Shown piece after piece: positions 57,363 to 64,000 of a stretch of 64,000 nucleotides of DNA. Both the position numbers and the translations under genes were made by a program. Below the pieces are notes generated by a model. The model saw nothing but the letters and a program-made list of their open reading frames with translations, ran no database searches and had not been told where the DNA came from. Source of the stretch: Leptospira mtsangambouensis (GTDB lineage: Bacteria > Spirochaetota > Leptospiria > Leptospirales > Leptospiraceae); NCBI RefSeq assembly GCF_004770475.1, contig NZ_RQHK01000002.1, positions 1,347,832 to 1,411,831 on the forward strand, written 5' to 3'. Every line of letters starts with the position of its first letter. Position 1 is the stretch's first letter.

Positions 57363-58310
57363 ATGGCAAAACATACTCCTCCACCACTAAATCCACCCAA
57401 TTTAATAATTAGCAAAAGTGAAGCGAAATCATTAATTGAACAGAGGATTAGATCAGGAAAAACTCTACTGGAATTGCAGGTAAATTCAGATTCAGACTAC
57501 GAAAATTTAAAAACAGAACATCAAAAGTGGACAAATTTTAATACAGAAATGTTTACTCGCATATTTGAAAATAAATATTATGTTGAAAAGTATGAGTGGT
57601 CAGAAGGTTTACTTGTATTAAAGATCAATTCGAATTTAACAGACAAAACCAATTTCACTAGAGAAAGACTTAAAAAACAAACTGCATATTTATCTTCATT
57701 TATTGAATCTCTAGAATTAATCCCTTCCACACAAAAGGAACAAATAGAAATAAGTCCATTTAATAGACAAAAAGATTTCACGAGCATCTCGGATGACTAT
57801 ATAAATAAAGACCCAGAAATAGAGACTATTTTTATTGATATAGTTGGTTTTTCGAAAAGGCAACACTTAGAAAGATTAACTGTAATCGAAAAATTAAATA
57901 AAATAGTAAAAAATTCAATACAAAAGTATAGCTTAGAAAGTCAATTTATCTTGCTACCTACTGGAGACGGTGTTGCAATATCAATACTTACTGAAAATGC
58001 CCTTGCTACTATAAACATTGCCTCGGAATTGAGAGCAAGTTTTCGAACTGAAACTATACCTGTTCGCATTGGAATAAACAAATCTAGAGATACCATTGTC
58101 AAAGATGTGAATGATCGAATTAATATTTCAGGTCCTGGCATTATTGGAGCACAAAGAATTATGGATTTTGCGAAAAGCTATAAAATCAATATTTCGGAGT
58201 CAGTCTATTTAACAATAAAGGATAGAAAAGACTCAAGTTTGTTTGGCGATCGTAAAGAAGAAAAGGATAAGCATAATAATTCTTGGATTTTTTATGAATA
58301 CGAAGGTTAG
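57363..58310 (+). CDS. Cassette 32: class III nucleotide cyclase domain protein
   Basis: 315 residues. N-terminal helical domain (about 15-135, with EAKSLIEQRIRSGKTLLELQV and HQKWTNFNTEMF) and a C-terminal class III cyclase domain: TIFIDIVGFSKR with metal Asp159, LLPTGDGVAISI with Asp202, PVRIGIN, and NISGPGIIGAQRIMDFA. No membrane or sensor domain. Could make cAMP/cGMP or, as in Pycsar defence, a cyclic pyrimidine; which one cannot be told here. No effector gene in the cassette. Confidence 0.8.
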   Translation: MAKHTPPPLNPPNLIISKSEAKSLIEQRIRSGKTLLELQVNSDSDYENLKTEHQKWTNFNTEMFTRIFENKYYVEKYEWSEGLLVLKINSNLTDKTNFTRERLKKQTAYLSSFIESLELIPSTQKEQIEISPFNRQKDFTSISDDYINKDPEIETIFIDIVGFSKRQHLERLTVIEKLNKIVKNSIQKYSLESQFILLPTGDGVAISILTENALATINIASELRASFRTETIPVRIGINKSRDTIVKDVNDRINISGPGIIGAQRIMDFAKSYKINISESVYLTIKDRKDSSLFGDRKEEKDKHNNSWIFYEYEG

Positions 58311-58323
58311 CCTATCAAACTTC

Positions 58324-58488
58324 GCATAACAGCGACTAACCGCTTCACTTCGGGACTTACGCCCTCGTTCGGTCTACGACACATAGGCTTTTGGCACTCC
58401 TCTTGCTTACGCAAGCGTCGCACCAATCCCTAACGTCCCGTCCGGGACTCAGGGCACAGCCTACGTCGGTTAGTCTAATTCGTTATAC
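58324..58488 (+). repeat. attC 32
   Basis: R'' GCATAAC preceded by TATCAAACTTC, matching GTTATGCGAAATTTGATA; R' GTTATAC. Confidence 0.93.
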
Positions 58489-58554
58489 GCAAGCCAGAAG
58501 AATCTATCCTTAGAATAAAAAATTCGAGACAAAGTCAAAAAATACAGTCAAATA

Positions 58555-58572
58555 TATGTATTGACATACATA
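58555..58572. promoter_or_regulatory. Operator-like palindrome over the brnTA promoter
   Basis: Perfect 7-bp inverted repeat TATGTAT/ATACATA separated by TGAC, overlapping the -35 hexamer; a natural site for autorepression by the BrnA antitoxin. Confidence 0.65.
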
Positions 58573-58589
58573 CGACTAGTGTATAGAAT
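58561..58589 (+). promoter_or_regulatory. Promoter of the cassette 33 brnTA pair
   Basis: TTGACA, 17-nt spacer, TAGAAT, then the GTG start 7 nt later. Near-consensus sigma-70 type. Confidence 0.78.
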
Positions 58590-58595
58590 TTAACT

Positions 58596-58877
58596 GTGGA
58601 GTTTGAATGGGATTCTAAGAAAAATCAGGAAAATTTAGAAAAGCACGGGGTTGACTTTTATACGGCACAACTTGCTTTTCTGGATAACAACAGAATCATT
58701 TCGAAAGATATTTTGCATACAACTGAATCAGAAGAACGCTTCTTTTGTTTCGGTTTAATTCCAGACGGAATTATTACAGTGCGCTTTACATTAAGAGGAA
58801 AAAATATCAGAATTTTTGGTGCTGGGTTCTGGAGAGAGGGAAAAAAACTTTATGAAAAAGAAAACAATTTATACTAA
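58596..58877 (+). CDS. brnT: Cassette 33: BrnT-family toxin
   Basis: 93 residues from GTG. FEWDSKKNQENLEKHGVDF, the ERFFCFG strand and TVRFTLRGKNIRIFGAGFWREGKKLYE match BrnT (DUF497), a RelE-like RNase; the usual ISARxA motif is altered to IFGAGF. Overlaps brnA by 26 nt. Confidence 0.88.
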   Translation: MEFEWDSKKNQENLEKHGVDFYTAQLAFLDNNRIISKDILHTTESEERFFCFGLIPDGIITVRFTLRGKNIRIFGAGFWREGKKLYEKENNLY

Positions 58878-59106
58878 AACCCCGAATAACATTTCGAAAG
58901 CTATCAATTCTTCTCTAGTTGTGGATGATTTTCTACCTCCTCCTGATAAGTTAATTATTAAAGAAGATAACTCAAAAGTTACAATATTACTAAGCAAAAA
59001 AAGCATTAGTTTTTTCAAAGACCAGTCTAAGAAATCCGGTGTTCCGTATCAATCTATGATCAAAAAGGTTTTAGATTTATATGCGGATAAATTTGCTCAC
59101 AAGTAA
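58852..59106 (+). CDS. brnA: Cassette 33: BrnA-family antitoxin
   Basis: 84 residues from ATG 58852. C-terminal VTILLSKKSISFFKDQSKKSGVPYQSMIKKVLDLYA is the ribbon-helix-helix of BrnA/CopG-like antitoxins; the N-terminal part binds BrnT. Confidence 0.85.
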   Translation: MKKKTIYTKTPNNISKAINSSLVVDDFLPPPDKLIIKEDNSKVTILLSKKSISFFKDQSKKSGVPYQSMIKKVLDLYADKFAHK

Positions 59107-59165
59107 GATTAAATATAATCAAGAATTTATATTCTAAAAAAAACTACCTATACATTCTGGCCAGC

Positions 59166-59329
59166 GTATAACTACCGCTAACCACTTCGCTTCGGCACTT
59201 CCGGCCTCGCTCGGCCTGCGGCACATAGGCTTCTGGCACTCCTCTTGCTTACGCAAGCGTCGTTCCAGTCCCTAACGTCCCATGCGGGACTCAGGGCCAG
59301 CCTACGTCGGTTAGCTGAGTTCGTTATGC
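59166..59329 (+). repeat. attC 33
   Basis: R'' GTATAAC, R' GTTATGC; outer arms CTAACCA/GGTTAG with a few changes (CTGAG in place of CTAG). Confidence 0.87.
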
Positions 59330-59336
59330 GACATAC

Positions 59337-60782
59337 ATGAATAAAACTAAAATGGAACAATACTACTTTCAATTTTCTTACTTTGAAACATCTCCTACCT
59401 CACTTACCTATCCAACTCTTGAATTTGTTGAATCTTGTGGATGTGAGGGCGAGGACTTATTAAAAAATGATTCAATAATTTTTGTAGATTCAAATTCATT
59501 AGGAAATTTCAAAAATGGAAAATTTATTTTCAAACTGAATTTACTAAAACTATTATCAAAAAATACGAAAAGATCATATTCAAACATTCGAAAGAGTCTA
59601 TTGGATAAAATGGTATTAATTGCCATTAACCCTGAAACGTCAAAAAACCACTTCTCCATTGATATTTTCTTAAAAAAACTAGGATATGCCGAAATTCAAA
59701 AAATATATATCTTAAATCAAAGCTTTACTTCGATAAGAAACAATTTAAGCTTCGATAAACAAATCTATTTCAGAAATTGTAAGATAGAACACTTTGAGTC
59801 ATACATGGAAAGTATAGAGAATAATTTATATTTTGAAAATTCCAAAATAGGCTACTTTAAACATTCAAATGAATCAAATAACCAAACCTTAAGAATGAAA
59901 AACTGTTCAATTGATTACCTAGATACTACAGCACAAAACATATTCTTGGAAAATATTTCCGGATTAAGCCTTTTTCTTTTTAAGGCAAAAAACATTTCAA
60001 ATTTAACAATCCAAAATGTCTCCATCAAATTCTCTAAAGAAAAAATTATAAAATACCTATATTTTGATTCATCATTAAATCTAATAACCAAAAAAATACC
60101 AAAAGAATATAACTTATTTGAAAAATTCTTATACTTCTATTTTAGAAAACCTGAACAATATATTCCAGGAGAAGTTCTCTTTCTGATTCCATATGAAACG
60201 AAACTATCATTTAAAAGTATCATCAATAAATTTAAAAATAAAATAAGCTTCTTTAAACCAAGAATCTACGCAGAAGAAATTGGAGATGGAAAATATACAT
60301 ATCGAGAAGACCCGAAAATTGAAAAAAGCAGTTTAGGATTTGCCTACAATCAGTCAATATTAATTAAATCAATCAACGAAATTTCCTCCACATTAACAGA
60401 CTATAAAATCAAAGAAAGTTTAATAAATTATCACCATTACTTTAGCTCTAGAAATAATTATTGGAGGCAATTACTATATTTCTTACATGCCGGATATCGT
60501 CGATTCAAAAGACCTTTATTTTTTTTAATCATTTCCATAACCATAAATACTTTTTTAATAAATTTAATACGAAATGATTTCAGTGATGGGCTACATTCAA
60601 TTTATTTCAATTTTAATATCATAAGTTATTTTGAAAAAGTGTTTTTTAAAAACCTGAACTTCAACTTCAATTTTTTTTTAAGATTAAATTCACTAATACT
60701 AGAATCTTTAAATTTCTATTTAATATTCTGTTTAACAATATACGTCAAAGAACTAATCAGCTTCCCAAAGAAATACGAATAG
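59337..60782 (+). CDS. Cassette 34: large membrane protein with repeat-like middle
   Basis: 481 residues. Middle part (about 140-230) has regularly spaced strands (IYFRNCKIEHF, LYFENSKIGYF, LRMKNCSIDYL, IFLENISGL, LTIQNVSI), suggesting a right-handed beta-helix or pentapeptide-like stack. Two C-terminal transmembrane helices (about 395-415 and 455-475). Long for a cassette gene. A membrane effector is one possibility; not recognised. Confidence 0.7.
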   Translation: MNKTKMEQYYFQFSYFETSPTSLTYPTLEFVESCGCEGEDLLKNDSIIFVDSNSLGNFKNGKFIFKLNLLKLLSKNTKRSYSNIRKSLLDKMVLIAINPETSKNHFSIDIFLKKLGYAEIQKIYILNQSFTSIRNNLSFDKQIYFRNCKIEHFESYMESIENNLYFENSKIGYFKHSNESNNQTLRMKNCSIDYLDTTAQNIFLENISGLSLFLFKAKNISNLTIQNVSIKFSKEKIIKYLYFDSSLNLITKKIPKEYNLFEKFLYFYFRKPEQYIPGEVLFLIPYETKLSFKSIINKFKNKISFFKPRIYAEEIGDGKYTYREDPKIEKSSLGFAYNQSILIKSINEISSTLTDYKIKESLINYHHYFSSRNNYWRQLLYFLHAGYRRFKRPLFFLIISITINTFLINLIRNDFSDGLHSIYFNFNIISYFEKVFFKNLNFNFNFFLRLNSLILESLNFYLIFCLTIYVKELISFPKKYE

Positions 60783-60792
60783 AATGTACGTC

Positions 60793-60958
60793 GCATAACA
60801 GCGTGTTACCGCTACGCTTCGGCACTACGGCCTCGCTCGGGCTACGCCAAATTCCCCTTCTGGCATTCGCCTTGCCTTCGCAAGCTACATGCCAGTCCCT
60901 AACGTCCCGTCTCCGGGACTCAGGGTCGGGAAACGTCGAGTAGACTAGTTCGTTATAC
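60793..60958 (+). repeat. attC 34
   Basis: R'' GCATAAC preceded by AATGTACGTC, matching GTTATGCGACATACAT; R' GTTATAC. Confidence 0.91.
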
Positions 60959-61003
60959 GCCATTTGTTAATAAAATTGTAAACAAGATCCAAATATAGAT
61001 TAA

Positions 61004-61354
61004 ATGATAATTTCAATTTTTGTCTCTTTCATACTTTCTTTTCTATTTCTTTTTCTAACCATTATCAGTGCACAAACAGAACAAATAAATGGTGAAAAGT
61101 ATTACATAATACCTGGAATCTATTGTATTTCTAAATTACAGGAAAACCTTCAAAAAGATGAGATTGAAACTTGCGGTACTTCAACTATTAACCGAAAAAA
61201 ATACGTCGGCTATAAAAAAAGAATTATCATATTTCCCCAATCAATAAAAACTATTAACGAAGAAAACACACTGGATCTTAACAACGTCACTTTTACGTTG
61301 ACAATATTTTTCTTTTTCTCTGCCGTAATCCTTATAGTATATTTAAATATCTAG
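61004..61354 (+). CDS. Cassette 35: small membrane protein
   Basis: 116 residues with transmembrane helices at both ends (1-22 and 95-114) and a short outer loop with two cysteines (GIYC, ETCG). Not recognised; followed 6 nt later by another membrane gene. Confidence 0.67.
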   Translation: MIISIFVSFILSFLFLFLTIISAQTEQINGEKYYIIPGIYCISKLQENLQKDEIETCGTSTINRKKYVGYKKRIIIFPQSIKTINEENTLDLNNVTFTLTIFFFFSAVILIVYLNI

Positions 61355-61360
61355 AAAATA

Positions 61361-61804
61361 ATGAAAACCGAGAAAACCATATTCCCCTTATACTTATTAA
61401 AATTATTTAAATCTATCATTTTAAAAAAGAAACAAAACTCCATACGAAGCTACTTTCTTTTCATACTTCTTATTTACATTGGAATTCATTTAACTTTCGG
61501 ATATGAATCTCGTCTTTATTATGATTGCTTTCCAATAGCATTCTGTAAAAACTTCATTATTTTGCAGCTTAGAGTATTTTGGATTCTAAATTTCTTAGTT
61601 CTATTTTCCTTTCTATACTTTAAAAATCTATCTATATTAATTTCAACAATTCCCTTCGCGATATTTTATATTTTAAGTAAGTTCAATGATCCTTATTTTG
61701 ACAAAATAAATATTTCCGATGTAATTGTTTGGGGACTAATATCGCTCTTTGGCACTTTCGAAAAAATAAAAAGCCACGCTAAACTCATTTTCGAAATAAA
61801 TTAA
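61361..61804 (+). CDS. Cassette 35: small multi-pass membrane protein
   Basis: 147 residues, about three transmembrane helices (26-46, 65-90, 94-112). Not recognised. Shares a cassette with the membrane gene upstream. Confidence 0.67.
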   Translation: MKTEKTIFPLYLLKLFKSIILKKKQNSIRSYFLFILLIYIGIHLTFGYESRLYYDCFPIAFCKNFIILQLRVFWILNFLVLFSFLYFKNLSILISTIPFAIFYILSKFNDPYFDKINISDVIVWGLISLFGTFEKIKSHAKLIFEIN

Positions 61805-61831
61805 ATGGAAGCGTTATCATTAACAAACGGC

Positions 61832-61996
61832 GTATAACAGCGACTAACCGCTTCACTTCGGGACTTACGCCCTCGTTCGGTCTACGACACATAGGCTTTT
61901 GGCACTCCTCTTGTTTGCGCAAGCCTCGTGCCAATCCCTAACGTCCCTTCCGGGACTCAGGGCACAGCCTACGTCGGTTAGTCTAGTTCGTTATGC
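61832..61996 (+). repeat. attC 35
   Basis: R'' GTATAAC; upstream TTAACAAACGGC pairs with the cassette start GTTATACGCCATTTGTTAA, 18 of 19 bases. R' GTTATGC. Confidence 0.94.
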
Positions 61997-62012
61997 GCAA
62001 TAAATTAAACTA

Positions 62013-63467
62013 ATGAAATACAAAGAAATATTATCCTTCAATTTTAAACTTTTAGAGCAAAAAGATAGCTTAGATTTTTCCAGAAAATTTTATTCCGATC
62101 TAGGCTTGAAAAACTATAGTACTTATTGGGCACTTCTTGATATTAACTCAGATAAGTTTAACAGTTTTTATTCTTTAGCTAAAATATACTTAAATAATAA
62201 GGTAGCAAATTTTTATGGATTTTGCACTCTCACACAATCGTATATTGACAACGAAGATGTTGAATGGTATGAATTAGTCTCATCTTCTCTAGTTCACGAT
62301 CTTATTTCCGCTTCTAAATTTAATCATTTGTATCCTGAAGGGAAAATTTATAAATTTCCTGAGACTGAAAACATTGTAGACTCTATATATTACTCTCTCT
62401 TCTTCTCTCAAAAACTTCAAAGATTTATAATTGAAAAAAATTTCTCAGGAATTAAATTTCTGTGGCTAAGTGATACAGGAAAATATAAGGCAAAAAATTG
62501 GTTTATACCTGTTGCAGAAATTCCTATCGGAAAAGGTGTAGATCATGATTGGTTTGATATAAACCAACTTGTGAATATTGACAATGAAATAGCCACAAAT
62601 GAAGCTTATAGAAATGGTATTAGTAATTTTTCCAATAAACATTTAAAAAAAGATCTTAAATTCACAAATGAAAATCATACCTTGCTATTTGAATTATTCG
62701 AAAATTCAGACCTAACAATATTGTCAACGAGACGATATTTAAAACAGCACTTACCAGAAACTGATTTCGCCTTCGGTTGGGATACAGTTGTTGGAAAAGA
62801 CAGAAGGAGAACACTCTTTATCAATAAAAAAGTAGCATTTGAGCTTTTAAAAGAAAACTTAATAAAAAAGGAAAACCTTAAACCAATTGAAATTTTAGAC
62901 CAGCCTCCTTACGGAATTGAAAATTTGGATATTGAAGCAAAATTTCCAACTCCACTATATACTCAATCTGAATTTGAAATAGTAAAAAAATATTCAATTC
63001 AATGCTATGAAAAATATCTAAAGAAAGAAAAACCAGCTCTCTCTATTAAATTTGAAGACTCATTAAAAAAACTAAAGAAATATCTTAAATCAAATGGAGA
63101 AAATCATCCAACCGGCTTAAAGAAAACAATTCCGAATATACCAGCTGAAATAATTGATATATTAAAAATATCCAACGGACCGGAATTAGATTCAGAAGTA
63201 ATAATAATGTCAGATCAAGAGTTACCTGAGTTTAATAACGAAATAAATAAAAATTTTGAAAATTATGATTTCGAAAATTATGAAACAAACGAGCTTTTCC
63301 ACTTCGCAAAAAGTATCAACGGGGATTGGTATTCTTTCAATTTAGATCCAAAATCCAATGAATTTAATTTTATATTACGTTTTAGTCACGAAGAACTTGC
63401 ACCAATTGAGAAATGGAAAAATTTTGCAGAATTTTTAAATGAAATAATTAATGGATATTTTGACTAA
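62013..63467 (+). CDS. Cassette 36: SUKH (SMI1/KNR4)-domain protein
   Basis: 484 residues. The C-terminal part has the SUKH pattern: LKKTIPNIPAEIIDILKISNGPEL, a central acidic strand, FHFAKSINGDWYSFNLD, and IEKWKNFAEFLNEII. N-terminal ~330 residues are an unrecognised domain. SUKH proteins are mostly immunity proteins against toxin nucleases, so this may be an orphan immunity gene. Confidence 0.72.
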   Translation: MKYKEILSFNFKLLEQKDSLDFSRKFYSDLGLKNYSTYWALLDINSDKFNSFYSLAKIYLNNKVANFYGFCTLTQSYIDNEDVEWYELVSSSLVHDLISASKFNHLYPEGKIYKFPETENIVDSIYYSLFFSQKLQRFIIEKNFSGIKFLWLSDTGKYKAKNWFIPVAEIPIGKGVDHDWFDINQLVNIDNEIATNEAYRNGISNFSNKHLKKDLKFTNENHTLLFELFENSDLTILSTRRYLKQHLPETDFAFGWDTVVGKDRRRTLFINKKVAFELLKENLIKKENLKPIEILDQPPYGIENLDIEAKFPTPLYTQSEFEIVKKYSIQCYEKYLKKEKPALSIKFEDSLKKLKKYLKSNGENHPTGLKKTIPNIPAEIIDILKISNGPELDSEVIIMSDQELPEFNNEINKNFENYDFENYETNELFHFAKSINGDWYSFNLDPKSNEFNFILRFSHEELAPIEKWKNFAEFLNEIINGYFD

Positions 63468-63475
63468 TTTACTGC

Positions 63476-63637
63476 GCATAACAGCATCTTCCCGCTACGT
63501 TTCGGCACAAGGCCTCACTCGGCCTACGGCAAATTCCCTTCCGTCACGCTTCTTGCTTCGCAAGAAGTCGCGCCGACGCCAACGCCTCCTTCAGAGGCTC
63601 GGCTACAGGGAACTTCGGGAAGACTAGTTCGTTAATT
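63476..63637 (+). repeat. attC 36
   Basis: R'' GCATAAC preceded by TAATTTACTGC, matching GTTATGCGCAATAAATTA; R' GTTAATT. Confidence 0.92.
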
Positions 63638-63831
63638 GCAATTGGTCAGTCAGTATAAAAAAGCGCGCAAATTTTTTATGTGAGTGTTGTCGATTTCAGC
63701 TAGAAGAAATACAACGCTGTGTTACTCCATTTACGCGTGTTAAAGAATTTGTGCTTTTAAGAATTAAGAGAAAATTTGCGCTCGAATTTGTTGGCTTGCG
63801 ATAGAAATTTCATTAAATACGGACCAACTGC
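63632..63831. ncRNA. Cassette 37: ORF-less cassette, copy D
   Basis: Closest to copy C. Inverted repeat GCGCAAATTTT (63665-63675) with complement (63771-63781). Minus-strand 18-codon frame at 63757-63813. Ends in an attC that the window cuts. Confidence 0.65.
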
Positions 63832-64000
63832 AATTAACAACGGTTTCTCGCTTCGCTTGGGTCCTTATCCGCTCGTTACGGACTTCTGTTTCGCTACGCT
63901 GAAGTCCTACTCTTCGCGGGGCCCGCGCTTGGCCTACGGCAAATTCCCTTCCGTCACGTTTCTTGCATTGCAAGAAAGCGCGCCGACGCCAACGCCTCCT
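63832..64000 (+). repeat. attC 37, long form, truncated by the window end
   Basis: R'' AATTAAC and the extra GGACTTC/GAAGTCC hairpin are present; the R' side lies beyond 64000. Confidence 0.85.

Larger units (their letters stand above)
24285..64000 (+). mobile_element. Integron cassette array, 36 complete cassettes and part of a 37th, no integrase in window
   Basis: Repeated GC-rich imperfect palindromes of 131-216 bp alternate with AT-rich single- or two-gene units, all read on the plus strand. Each repeat starts with an RYYYAAC-like box and ends with a GTTRRRY-like box, and the opening bases of each unit match the R'' side of the repeat at its own end. This is the organisation of integron gene cassettes. 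The array runs off the right edge. Confidence 0.93.

Noticed and set aside
25283..64000. Regularly spaced repeats as a CRISPR array
   Set aside because: Units are 131-216 bp, palindromic, and separated by whole genes of variable length; no cas genes.

Overview
The window looks like a spirochaete chromosome, most likely a Leptospira and probably from the saprophytic side of the genus. The evidence is a periplasmic-type FlaB flagellin, a Leptospira-style run of core genes, many lipoproteins with short loose lipoboxes, and an AT-rich accessory half. The genus call is family recognition by eye, not a database result.

Positions 1 to about 20.4 kb are ordinary core genome. A long minus-strand run carries flaB, a membrane protein with an AmiC-type amidase, a DEAD-box helicase, a methyltransferase, a large TPR protein, nusB, ribH and a 50-codon gene. 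After a plus-strand SET-domain gene come a small membrane peptide, a GH57 glucan-branching enzyme with its DUF4912 partner, an HPF-like ribosome factor, a TPR-like gene, an ECF sigma factor with a probable anti-sigma factor, mutL and a Fur/PerR regulator. A flavin reductase, purL and a small membrane protein follow. At 20.6-23.8 kb is an unusual three-gene unit: a RecA-fold protein that has lost its Walker A motif, an 85-residue protein, and a family B DNA polymerase with decayed exonuclease motifs.

From 24,284 to the window end is a large integron cassette array: 36 complete cassettes and the start of a 37th, all reading on the plus strand. Each ends in an attC-like imperfect palindrome of about 131-216 bp (start GCATAAC/GTATAAC, end GTTATGC/GTTATAC and variants). 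No integron integrase and no transposase is visible, so within this window it is an integrase-less attC cluster, or an array whose integrase lies beyond the right edge. The first ~10-20 bases of every cassette are complementary to the bases just before and within the R'' box of that same cassette's own attC, far beyond the 7-bp core. In all 36 complete cassettes, position 11 of this pairing is an A opposite C on the top strand, which is a G-T wobble on the bottom strand. This shows the cassettes are discrete circularising units and suggests an unusual extended outer stem present only in the circle.

Cargo falls into three groups. Defence and toxin genes: a type IIG-like R-M enzyme, Abi-alpha, an AAA ATPase, a C5-methylase with its nuclease, a HEPN protein preceded by a tRNA-like element, SIR2, a GmrSD-type nuclease, a class III cyclase, four toxin-antitoxin pairs and a SUKH protein. 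The second group is secreted proteins and lipoproteins, two with SH3-like domains. The third is small membrane proteins, several paired with a soluble gene. Four cassettes have no clear gene and are related to each other by a conserved inverted repeat; they may make a structured RNA. The best candidates for something new are the tRNA-like/HEPN cassette at 34.65-35.57 kb, the extended wobble-marked cassette ends, and the recurring ORF-less cassettes.
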